Shown piece by piece: positions 24,219 to 31,067 of a DNA stretch of 46,062 nt. The position numbers and the translations under genes are program-made. This DNA comes from Candidatus Woesearchaeota archaeon (GTDB taxonomy: Archaea; Nanobdellota; Nanobdellia; Woesearchaeales; GW2011-AR9). The stretch is from positions 24,206 to 70,267 of the forward strand of contig JACPCD010000016.1 of NCBI GenBank assembly GCA_016179955.1, in the 5' to 3' direction. Numbering within the stretch: position 1 is the stretch's first letter; the number at the start of each line of letters is the position of its first letter. Under the pieces are notes generated by a model, which saw nothing but the letters and a program-made list of their open reading frames with translations, made no database searches and had not been told where the DNA came from.

Positions 24219-26369
24219 TTATTTTAGCGATGGAATAACAATTCTCATTTTTTCAGACTTGATTATTACTAAGTCCCCTTGATTAAATAGACCTAAAATA
24301 TTTCTTTTTCTTAGTAAAATCATGTGTTGTGCAAAATCAATAATATTTATTTTATCAATGCTCTTGCCTTTCCGTAATTCCATTTGAATAAATTCAAAAT
24401 ATAACTCTAAGATTATGAACTTATTTTTCATATTTGAATTAGAACTCAATAAATAAGTTAATAACTTATCAAACAAAAATTGTTGTTCTTCTATTTTAAA
24501 TTCTTTTAAGAATACAGTATTGACCCAGCGTTGAAAGAATTCTAGCATATCTTCTTTTTTTTGTACTATTATTCTTACTATTTTCCCCCAAATATTCTTG
24601 GTGATTAGATATTGAATTACTGCAAATCCAGGTATAAACAGCCGGGATGGATAATACCCAAAAGAAGTATTTAAGTTAATACCATAAGCATAGAGAGGGG
24701 GATTTATATCTCGCTCAGCAGAAACAATTATCTTTGGGAGATCATTAGCGATAGTATCCCAACCAAGTATATTTTTTAAAATTAACTCCTTGATGGATGG
24801 TAAAGCTGATTCAAAAAGAACGAATCCATCTTCTTTAGTTTCAAGAGCCATTTTTACAATAATGGGCCAAGTTTTCTCATCAATCAAATCATTTATAAAT
24901 GGTAATTTTTGTAACATTTCACCGGCATATGGGTCTGCCGCTTCAATCATTTCAATAATTCCCGGCCAGGTATTTCTATTTATTAAATGCTTAATTCCAA
25001 TAATTTGTTTAAAAATATTAGATGGCGTTGACATCACCATTAATTTAGATATGCCCGAGATTGCCTCATCCCAGGTTATAAAGTCATTCTTCCATAAATC
25101 ATAAGCGAGGGGAATTCCATCCTCAAAAAGAACAAGAACATTTTTTGAGATTTTAGCGATATCTACTATCTCTTTTAGAGCTAGAGGTCTTTTTAAGATT
25201 AATTCTTTGTATTTTGGAAGATGGTATGAAAAGATTATGCCTGAATCTTTCCCACATGCTTCTGTAAGTTCTACTAAATAATCCCATGTTTTTTCGTTTA
25301 TAATATCTTTAATTGCGGGGAATCCATCGTTAAAGAGGGTTTTTGATTCGGTTCTGGCAGCGATAGCCATTCGAGGAAGCCCTCCAATTACTTGTTTCCA
25401 GGTTATTTTCTTTTTCTTTAAATGATCTTTGATAATAGTATTAAATCCATACTCAAAAAGACTCTTAGCAGTATCTCCATATTTTATTGCAATAAAAGAT
25501 AACCCCTTGATAAGTTCATTCCAGGTCAATACCCCGCCTTTCAATAGCTCAAGGAAATTTCCAATTCTAAAAAATAAATATTCTACATTATCACCATAGT
25601 CCATTGTTAATTTTGGAAGATCAGTTACTATTTGATTCCAAGAAATAATATTTTGCTCTAAAAGTTCAGCCATTTCCGGTAGGCAGTATCTAAAAAAGAA
25701 CTCCTTTTTATCGCCAATCTCTTGTTTTATTTTTAATATATCAGGCCAATGTTGAATCAGAAATGTAGTAAAAGTAGGATTTCTACTGGTAGGAAATCCA
25801 AAGGATTCTAGTTCTAGTCTAAATTTATTTTCATTAATACGACTTTTATAAGTAATGCTTTCTAACAATGCAATAAGAGCAGTCACATCAATTATAACTT
25901 TTTTAACTTCTAATTCTAACAAGTCCCAATCTAATTTTGTTTCTTTTTTACCATATCCAAAATATCTTTTTTTTGTTAATATACCCTGTAAACTCCCGGT
26001 ATATAATGAAGTGGCTTTTACAATAGCGTCACTATATAATTGAATGTGTTCTTTAATTGTCTTGGCCTCTGTCTCTTTGCCATTGACATTGAAAGTGATG
26101 TTAAAATCAGTATTGAGGCGTGTTTTTTCTATTTTCTGGAGTAATCTCCCTGCATATTTCTCCGTTCTTCTCTCAGTTCTCCCTATTTTCCTCAATAATC
26201 TCTTAATCTTCCTTTTTGTAGATTTATCTAATGCTATAACAGCTTCTTTTCTTTGCAAAGTTGGGAGTATCTTCTTTCGTTCAAGAAGGATCAACCGCAT
26301 TTCTTTGAGAAAGCCATATTCTTTAAGAAGCCAATTTCGTTCTTCTAAAATGTCATTTATTCTTTCCAT
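24219..26369 (-). CDS. Large tandem alpha-helical-repeat protein (HEAT-like, novel)
   Basis: 716 residues. The N-terminal ~100 are basic coiled coil (RKEAVIALDKSTKRKIKRLL...). From about 230 to 640 there are around eleven imperfect 35-45-residue repeats built on TW-xx-I/V-xx-L ... LFE-x-G-x-P-x-I-K-x-L-I (examples: TWKQVIGGLPRMAIA, TWPGIIEMIEAADPYAG, TWPIIVKMALETKEDG). They suggest a HEAT/ARM-like solenoid; no known family is recognised. TATA (coding strand ACTTAATATAAAC, about 26388-26400) sits 24 nt before the ATG. AT-rich, in an accessory island; its stop overlaps an open frame that probably belongs to the same protein. Confidence 0.75.
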   Translation of the reverse strand: MERINDILEERNWLLKEYGFLKEMRLILLERKKILPTLQRKEAVIALDKSTKRKIKRLLRKIGRTERRTEKYAGRLLQKIEKTRLNTDFNITFNVNGKETEAKTIKEHIQLYSDAIVKATSLYTGSLQGILTKKRYFGYGKKETKLDWDLLELEVKKVIIDVTALIALLESITYKSRINENKFRLELESFGFPTSRNPTFTTFLIQHWPDILKIKQEIGDKKEFFFRYCLPEMAELLEQNIISWNQIVTDLPKLTMDYGDNVEYLFFRIGNFLELLKGGVLTWNELIKGLSFIAIKYGDTAKSLFEYGFNTIIKDHLKKKKITWKQVIGGLPRMAIAARTESKTLFNDGFPAIKDIINEKTWDYLVELTEACGKDSGIIFSYHLPKYKELILKRPLALKEIVDIAKISKNVLVLFEDGIPLAYDLWKNDFITWDEAISGISKLMVMSTPSNIFKQIIGIKHLINRNTWPGIIEMIEAADPYAGEMLQKLPFINDLIDEKTWPIIVKMALETKEDGFVLFESALPSIKELILKNILGWDTIANDLPKIIVSAERDINPPLYAYGINLNTSFGYYPSRLFIPGFAVIQYLITKNIWGKIVRIIVQKKEDMLEFFQRWVNTVFLKEFKIEEQQFLFDKLLTYLLSSNSNMKNKFIILELYFEFIQMELRKGKSIDKINIIDFAQHMILLRKRNILGLFNQGDLVIIKSEKMRIVIPSLK

Positions 26370-26474
26370 CAGCGTTTGAAATAACTGGGTTTATATTAAG
26401 TTTCCCTTATTAGGATTTACATTTAACGTGATTTAATGGGGCAATCATTAATGCTTTTAAATGAAAATAAAATA

Positions 26475-27650
26475 TCAATTCTCTTTTTTTAACTCTTCGA
26501 TTAATCTTTTGACATTGACAAAGGTAAGCTCGCACTGCGAGATTTTCTTCTTGCTTTCTTTTCCAGCATAAAAAACAATGAAGGCTCTGCGGGGTTTATA
26601 TAATTCAATGAACGAAAGTAAGCCTTTTCCAATAGTGTCGTCAGTTGATAATTTAACCTCCAGGGGTATAATTTTTTGATTTAGTTCGAGGACAAAATCA
26701 ACTTCGGCCTGGCCTTTCGTCCGCCAATATTTTGGGAGGAACCCTGATTTTATAAGTTCGCAAAGAACGTAATTCTCAAACAATTTCCCGTCCAGCTCCG
26801 GAGGAAATTGATTGGCAATAATATTTCGAAGGCCAGTATCTATAAAATACACCTTGGGTTGTTTACTGATTTCTTTATTTTTGTTTTGGTAGAAAGGAAT
26901 TATTCTGGTAATCAAATAACTTTTCTCCATGGCATCCAAATATTTCTTAAGCGTCGCAAAAGAAATTGTAAGAACCTTGGCGGCTGATTCATAAGAAAAA
27001 ATTGCTCCATTGTTGAGGGCCAAATATCGTGCACACCCTTCCAAGGTTCTGCTATCCTCGATAGAGAAAGTTTTAGCAATGTCCTTGAGTATCATCGTTT
27101 CAAATAAATCGCGAAGGATGGTTTTTTTAAGTTCAATGTCAGCAGTAAGGACTACTTTAGGATAGCCGCCGTAAAGAGCATGTTCCCAGATATCCCTTTG
27201 AAGGATAGTGGGGGTGACTTCCTTCCGATCCTGAGCCATCAGATATTCGGACAATGAAAAAGGATACAACTTCACGACCGAAACCCTTCCGACCAAGTAG
27301 GATAGGATATCTTTTCCAAGTAAGATTTCAGACGATGAGGTAAGCCACAGTGTCTTTCCCTGCTCAAAAAGGTACTTGAGCTTTATTCCGGCATCTTTGC
27401 CATATTGTACCTCATCGAGAATTGCTACCCCCACGCCTTCCAGATATTGGCGTTCAAACTTCTTAACATCAGCATCAAATAAATTCCGAACGTCAGGGTC
27501 ATCAAAGAGCAGGTACGCAGACTTTCTCGTTTTGGCTTGCTCTTTAAGAAAGGTGGTTTTACCGGCTTGTCTGGCCCCCACCACGGCAATAAGCGTATAG
27601 CTTTGCTGAAGTTTCTGAAAAGAGGGGGCAATAGTTCGTGGAATGTACAT
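26475..27650 (-). CDS. AAA ATPase with DUF4143 domain, second copy
   Basis: 391 residues, same architecture as 2471-3670 but divergent. Walker A GARQAGKTT (about 26-34), Walker B VAILDEVQ (~74-81), sensor TSSSEIL, the AAA_14 extension (YPFSLSEYL), and C-terminal DUF4143 with FVLELNQKIIPLEVK in the nuclease-like fold region. TATA (GATTTAAATATAAC, coding strand) 26 nt upstream. Such genes are common, mobile-looking accessory genes in archaea; role unknown. Confidence 0.88.
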   Translation of the reverse strand: MYIPRTIAPSFQKLQQSYTLIAVVGARQAGKTTFLKEQAKTRKSAYLLFDDPDVRNLFDADVKKFERQYLEGVGVAILDEVQYGKDAGIKLKYLFEQGKTLWLTSSSEILLGKDILSYLVGRVSVVKLYPFSLSEYLMAQDRKEVTPTILQRDIWEHALYGGYPKVVLTADIELKKTILRDLFETMILKDIAKTFSIEDSRTLEGCARYLALNNGAIFSYESAAKVLTISFATLKKYLDAMEKSYLITRIIPFYQNKNKEISKQPKVYFIDTGLRNIIANQFPPELDGKLFENYVLCELIKSGFLPKYWRTKGQAEVDFVLELNQKIIPLEVKLSTDDTIGKGLLSFIELYKPRRAFIVFYAGKESKKKISQCELTFVNVKRLIEELKKEN

Positions 27651-27684
27651 CGGCTAGAGAAATAGGCAGTTATATTTAAATCTT

Positions 27685-27732
27685 ACTAAAGTTAATGTTG
27701 AGTTTAATAAAAGTCGAACTAAAGTTCATGTT
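27685..27732. repeat. Direct repeats ACTAAAGTT(A/C)ATGTT in an intergenic region
   Basis: Copies at 27685-27699 and 27718-27732, 33 nt apart (about three helical turns); the second is the centre of a palindrome GAACT-AA-AGTTC. They lie just upstream of the DUF4143 ATPase promoter (minus strand) and may be operators for the divergent regulator at 27835. The rest of the 184-nt gap (27651-27834) is AT-rich with no gene seen. Confidence 0.35.
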
Positions 27733-27834
27733 TAAGTTAGGAATAGTATAATCTTAGAGTATTCCCCCCATTAAGAAACAACATTGTATCAAAATAGAAA
27801 TATTTAAATAGTAGTTAGTATGTCTAGCTAGTAA

Positions 27835-28173
27835 GTGATTATAATGAAAGAGAAATCATTATTCGTTGAATTTATGGGGGACTCTCCCATGATAAGAATT
27901 ATGGATTACCTCATTACTGAGCGAGAACTGGATTTTTCCATAACTGACATGGCAGAAAACGCAGGCATTGGAAGAGCAACACTGTATCGGTTATGGGACG
28001 ACTTAATCAAGAACGAAATTATACTTCACACCCGGGACATAGGAAAAGCCAGGCTGTTCAAACTAAATGCAGCAAATGCCAAAATAAAGAAGCTTATTGA
28101 AATATACGATATGCTGGTCCTGGAAGAACTAAAAACGCATTCGGGAAGTAAAAAGATGGAAGTGCCGGCATAA
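27835..28173 (+). CDS. Winged-helix regulator (112 aa)
   Basis: Archaeal small winged helix: MIRIMDYLITERELDFSITD, then the HTH MAENAGIGRATLYRLWDDLI and a wing (HTRDIGKARLFKLN). GTG at 27835 is 30 nt after the TATA (TATTTAAATA, 27801-27810); ATG at 27844 is the alternative. Divergent from the DUF4143 ATPase with direct repeats between them, so it may control that gene. Confidence 0.75.
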   Translation: MIIMKEKSLFVEFMGDSPMIRIMDYLITERELDFSITDMAENAGIGRATLYRLWDDLIKNEIILHTRDIGKARLFKLNAANAKIKKLIEIYDMLVLEELKTHSGSKKMEVPA

Positions 28174-28182
28174 ACTATTTTT

Positions 28183-28198
28183 ACTTAATATATTAAGT
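28183..28198. terminator. Perfect 16-bp palindrome after the regulator
   Basis: ACTTAATATATTAAGT, 10 nt after the stop of the 112-aa regulator and preceded by a T run. It could be a terminator hairpin or a protein-binding dyad; sequence alone does not decide. Confidence 0.35.
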
Positions 28199-28240
28199 GC
28201 AGAAATTCTAAAAATGACCCTAAATCATCCCATGATATGC

Positions 28241-28363
28241 TTAGACATTTATCTTATTATGGCAATAATGACAATAGATATTCTTTAGCCCGGAGAAAAG
28301 AAACGCCTTACAGCGGGACTTGCAGGAAGGACATTCGATAATTTTATTAAAAGAAAACTTAAT
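28241..28363 (-). CDS. Possible small zinc-ribbon protein with non-AUG start
   Basis: Minus-strand open frame of ~40 codons encoding KIIECPSCKSRCKAF and IYCHYCHNKINV before TAA: two CxxC pairs 20 residues apart, a zinc ribbon. No ATG, GTG or TTG in frame; the likeliest start is ATT at 28363, just beyond the stop of the membrane-protein gene (28359), suggesting coupled translation, or it is a remnant. Fills part of the otherwise empty 28174-28358 gap. Confidence 0.35.
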   Translation of the reverse strand: MKFSFNKIIECPSCKSRCKAFLFSGLKNIYCHYCHNKINV

Positions 28364-28730
28364 CTGACGCCAATTTCCAAATAGTCTTCATGCCCACTAA
28401 AATAGCGGCGGGAACCACAAAGACCACGATGTTGCTCAAGATGCTGCGCAAGATTAAGCCTACACCCGGAATCAGGCCCAAATTAACAATGCCGGCTAAC
28501 ATCAGGGCAATAGCTGCCACTAAGAATGGCACCGTTTCTTTTGCCGTCAAGTTAAATAGTCCGACTAAAAATCCCAAGATGACTAACGTTGTTACTAATA
28601 TTTCCGGACCAACCACGTTGCGGAAGAATCCCGCGACAATTGCCACCAGTAATCCAATAAAGAAAGCATAATGCGCCACCCGATGGATTTCCATCTTGGC
28701 GGTCTGCGATACACCTCGTTTTGCTGCCAT
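28359..28730 (-). CDS. Small four-TM membrane protein
   Basis: 123 residues, about four hydrophobic helices (FFIGLLVAIVAGFF, LVTTLVILGFLVGLF, PFLVAAIALMLAGIVNLG, NIVVFVVPAAILVG). Family not recognised. The frame reaches 28817, but a GAGGTGAT ribosome-binding site precedes the ATG at 28730. The TATA (GATTTATATAC, coding strand, about 28778-28788) leaves a ~28-nt leader. The leader can fold so that the binding site is paired (28741-28759). Confidence 0.68.
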   Translation of the reverse strand: MAAKRGVSQTAKMEIHRVAHYAFFIGLLVAIVAGFFRNVVGPEILVTTLVILGFLVGLFNLTAKETVPFLVAAIALMLAGIVNLGLIPGVGLILRSILSNIVVFVVPAAILVGMKTIWKLASD

Positions 28731-28740
28731 GTAACTATCA

Positions 28741-28759
28741 CCTCTAAATATTATAGAGG
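28741..28759 (-). promoter_or_regulatory. Leader hairpin covering the ribosome-binding site
   Basis: In the mRNA, CCUCUA-UAAUAUU-UAGAGG forms a perfect 6-bp hairpin whose 3' arm is part of the GAGGUGAU site before the membrane-protein ATG. A translational switch (temperature- or factor-responsive) is plausible. Confidence 0.4.
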
Positions 28760-28849
28760 AAGAAACAATTTTAGTATATAAATCATTCGGTTGGGAAACT
28801 ACCGGCAGGGAATACATTATTATAAGAGCGATCGATTTCTTCTCATTCT

Positions 28850-29107
28850 ATGCCTATCCCCTTCACCCTCGGAAAATGCACTACCCGCGCCGGCTACTCG
28901 GCCAAGCTGAAAAGCCCCCAAAAATTAAAGCTGGCCGCAATAAAAAAGGCTTTCGCCACAGTTTTGGAAACGCCCATCCTGCTGGTAATCAAAACCGACG
29001 CCGGAGAAGTCATTGTCCATAATTACGGAGAATTGCTGTTCAAAGAAGGGAAAGATATGGAGGTGATGGAGAAAGTTGCCAAGGAAGTGTATGAAGCAGG
29101 GCTATAA
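28850..29107 (+). CDS. Hypothetical protein (85 aa)
   Basis: Begins MPIPFTLGKCTTRAGYSAKL; later strands TPILLVIKTDAGEVIVHNYG and an acidic helix. Looks like a compact alpha/beta protein; no family recognised. A TATA-like ATTATTATAAG (about 28813-28823) lies ~30 nt upstream. Stand-alone gene. Confidence 0.65.
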   Translation: MPIPFTLGKCTTRAGYSAKLKSPQKLKLAAIKKAFATVLETPILLVIKTDAGEVIVHNYGELLFKEGKDMEVMEKVAKEVYEAGL

Positions 29108-29171
29108 TGATAATACACATTTTTGATTCTTCGAGAAAGATTTATATACAACAAAGCCCAAGAGTATTTCT

Positions 29172-29387
29172 ATGAGCGAATCCATATCCATCAGCCAAAT
29201 TTATGAGGAACTGAAAAGAATTGAAAAGACAATGGCGACAAAAGAAGACGTACATACCCTTCTCGATTCTCTGGAAATAGCAACTAACCCGGCGACGATG
29301 AAACAAATAATGGAAAGCAAAGAAGACATTAAGAGAGGTCGGGTAAAAAAGATTACCTCTGCCAAAGAGTTGCTTGAAGAGATGTAA
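29172..29387 (+). CDS. RelB-like antitoxin (71 aa)
   Basis: Short helical protein, SISQIYEELKRIEKTMATKE at the start and VKKITSAKELLEEM at the end, the typical small antitoxin that masks a RelE toxin. It ends one nucleotide before the toxin ATG. TATA (GATTTATATAC, 29137-29147) lies ~30 nt upstream. Antitoxin identity rests on size, helicity and coupling to the toxin. Confidence 0.7.
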   Translation: MSESISISQIYEELKRIEKTMATKEDVHTLLDSLEIATNPATMKQIMESKEDIKRGRVKKITSAKELLEEM

Positions 29388-29388
29388 G

Positions 29389-29658
29389 ATGGTTCCGTGG
29401 AGCATACAACGAACCGATACTTTTCTGAAATATCTTCAAAAGCACAAAAATAATCATCAATTGCTTCAAGAGTTAGAGAGCAAAATAAAGCGGCTTCAGG
29501 AAGAACCATTAAGCATAGGGGGAATACTTTCCGGAAAGTTGCATGGGATTCGTTCTACCCGCGTAGCAGGAAAATTCCGGCTTCTGTTCCAAATCGACGA
29601 GAAAGAACAGATAGTATATTTAATAGCCCTGGATCATAGGGGAGAGGTATATGAATAA
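29389..29658 (+). CDS. RelE/ParE-family toxin (mRNA interferase-like)
   Basis: 89 residues with the RelE fold pattern: basic helical start (DTFLKYLQKHKNNHQLLQEL), a GGILSGKLHGIRSTRVAGKF segment carrying Arg/Lys catalytic candidates, RLLFQIDEKEQIVYLIALDH strands. ATG at 29389 is preferred over an in-frame start at 29374, which lies inside the antitoxin. Likely cleaves ribosome-bound mRNA under stress. Confidence 0.8.
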   Translation: MVPWSIQRTDTFLKYLQKHKNNHQLLQELESKIKRLQEEPLSIGGILSGKLHGIRSTRVAGKFRLLFQIDEKEQIVYLIALDHRGEVYE

Positions 29659-29677
29659 AAAACGCCCCAGGCCAGAT

Positions 29678-29762
29678 TTCCGTTCTCCACATAAAGGCCA
29701 AACTCCCATTTTGGGGTTGATAAAGCCACTTGAGGGTTGATAAGGGGCAAAGCCGCTTATTC
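29678..29762 (-). other. T-loop intron of tRNA-Asn (85 nt)
   Basis: Inserted between TTCGA and AT of the T-loop (about 58/59). It contains two near-identical 12-mers GGGTTGATAA(A/G)G on the plus strand (29714-29725 and 29734-29745). A perfect bulge-helix-bulge could not be drawn by eye, so exact splice points may differ by 1-2 nt. Confidence 0.65.
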
Positions 29763-29783
29763 TCGAACTGGCAACCGCGCGGT

Positions 29784-29796
29784 CTCCATCAGAGGT
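29784..29796 (-). other. Anticodon-loop intron of tRNA-Asn (13 nt)
   Basis: ACCTCTGATGGAG between positions 37 and 38, the canonical archaeal tRNA intron site; a small CTC/GAG hairpin could form inside. Confidence 0.7.
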
Positions 29797-29857
29797 TAAC
29801 AGCCGCGTGCTCCGCCATTAAGCTACTGGGGCGTATTCTTGACTTTGAATCAAATTA

Positions 29858-29866
29858 TTTATAAAC
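29858..29866. promoter_or_regulatory. Shared TATA box for tRNA-Asn and phosphoesterase
   Basis: TTTATAAAC is ~30 nt from the tRNA 5' end (minus strand) and 27 nt from the ATG at 29889 (plus strand). One near-symmetric box appears to serve both. Confidence 0.55.
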
Positions 29867-29888
29867 ATTTCTTCTATAGAATTACACT

Positions 29889-30587
29889 ATGGAAATATCG
29901 AAGGGCATCGAGCTGAAAGATACCGCTTTGTGGCTTACAAAAGAAAAGATCCTTATCCTGAATGACCTGCATCTGGGATATGAAGAAAGCCTGCACCGCC
30001 GCGGCGTTTTAGTGCCTAAATTCCAGCTCCAGGAAATTTTTGCCCGGCTGGAGAAGATTCTGGAACAAGTCATTCCTGCCATTGTTATCATCAACGGCGA
30101 CTTGAAACACGAATTTGGCACGGTGCTGCAGCAGGAGTGGAAAGACGTGCTTAGTTTTCTAGATTTCCTGCTGAAACGGAAGTTTGACGTTGTTATCATT
30201 CGGGGGAATCACGACCCCACGCTCAAGTACATTGCCGAGAAGAAAGCAGTGAGCGTCGTCCCGGAATATACGGTTGGGGACAGCATCATCGTCCATGGCG
30301 ATGCCTTAATCCAAACCAAGGCCAAAAGGATTATCATCGGCCATGAGCATCCGGCCATCACCTTGCGGGAAGGCAGCAAGTGGGAAAAATACAAGTGTTT
30401 CCTGAAAGGAAAATGGAAAGGGAAAGAATTGATCGCCGTGCCAAGCTTCAATCCCCTGCTGGAAGGAACAGACATCCTGAAAGAAGAATTGTTAAGCCCG
30501 TTCTTGACGGATATAAAGAACTTCAAGGTTTATATTGTCGGCAAAGGGGAAGTGTTTGATTTTGGGAAAGTCAAACGATTATTATGA
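29889..30587 (+). CDS. Metallophosphoesterase (COG1407-type, ICC-like)
   Basis: Calcineurin-like fold with two-metal site: DLHLG (about 21), INGDLKHEFG (~73), RGNHDP (~113), VHGD (~137) and GHEHPA (~153). The GYEESLHRRGVLVP segment is typical of the archaeal COG1407 group. 232 residues. In many archaea this gene is near DNA-repair helicases; here it is alone, sharing a promoter with tRNA-Asn. Substrate unknown. Its end overlaps the convergent ydcF-like gene by 6 nt. Confidence 0.88.
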   Translation: MEISKGIELKDTALWLTKEKILILNDLHLGYEESLHRRGVLVPKFQLQEIFARLEKILEQVIPAIVIINGDLKHEFGTVLQQEWKDVLSFLDFLLKRKFDVVIIRGNHDPTLKYIAEKKAVSVVPEYTVGDSIIVHGDALIQTKAKRIIIGHEHPAITLREGSKWEKYKCFLKGKWKGKELIAVPSFNPLLEGTDILKEELLSPFLTDIKNFKVYIVGKGEVFDFGKVKRLL

Positions 30588-31067
30588 TATTCCAACTTTC
30601 AGCTGCCGCAAAGATTTCTTTTCATGCGCCCGGAGAGTGCGAAGTTCTTCAGCAGCAATGATAGTGGCCGATTCCACAAAATGCAGCGTGTATCCGGCAA
30701 ATGCCTTCTGGAAGAGGTATCGTGCCCGGGGCAGATGAAAATCAGAGGTTACCACCACTATCTCTGTACTGCGATGGTGAGAAATCATCGTGCGGGAGAG
30801 CCGGGCATCTTCCATGGTATTCGTACTGGGCACAAAGGGAAGTATATCCCTCTTTGGAACTCCCTGTTCCCGCAGATAGTCCTGCAAATAATAGGCATGA
30901 GGTCGTGCCGTCGTATTAAAATTCGGGCCATAAGCTCCCGTGACCATCATCTTGGAGCCAGGACGCTTTCGATATTCTTTGATTCCCTGCTGTAAGCGTT
31001 CCCGGGCAATGGAAGAGAGTTTACCTTTCTCGTTATTACGATGTCCTAAAATGAGTATTATGTTCAT
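30582..31067 (-). CDS. DUF218/YdcF-like protein
   Basis: 161 residues: starts NIILILGHRNNEKGKLSSIA, then MMVTGAYG, STNTMEDARLSR and VVVTSDFHLPRARYLFQKAF, the DUF218 signature set (as in YdcF/SanA), a Rossmann-like fold with possible SAM or phospho-ligand binding. A longer frame runs to 31142, but ATG at 31067 overlaps the fpg stop as ATGA, the arrangement of a coupled operon, so the shorter form is taken. Confidence 0.82.
   Translation of the reverse strand: MNIILILGHRNNEKGKLSSIARERLQQGIKEYRKRPGSKMMVTGAYGPNFNTTARPHAYYLQDYLREQGVPKRDILPFVPSTNTMEDARLSRTMISHHRSTEIVVVTSDFHLPRARYLFQKAFAGYTLHFVESATIIAAEELRTLRAHEKKSLRQLKVGIS

Larger units (their letters stand above)
29663..29832 (-). tRNA. tRNA-Asn (GUU) with two introns
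   Basis: Acceptor arms GCCCCAG (29832-29826) and CTGGGGC (29670-29664), discriminator G. D-arm GCTT/GAGC with a GG-containing 7-nt loop. Anticodon stem CGCGG/CCGCG with loop CTGTTA-A (GUU). 5-nt variable loop CGGTT. T-stem GCCAG/CTGGC. Every helix is perfect (one G-U), but only if 13 nt in the anticodon loop (29796-29784, canonical 37/38 position) and 85 nt in the T-loop after TTCGA (29762-29678) are removed; the spliced tRNA is 72 nt. CCA is not encoded. TATA 30 nt upstream is shared with the phosphoesterase gene. Confidence 0.88.

Noticed and set aside
27740-27834. Remnant of another transposable element between the DUF4143 gene and the regulator
   Set aside because: Only short imperfect inverted repeats were seen; no terminal repeats with a target duplication.
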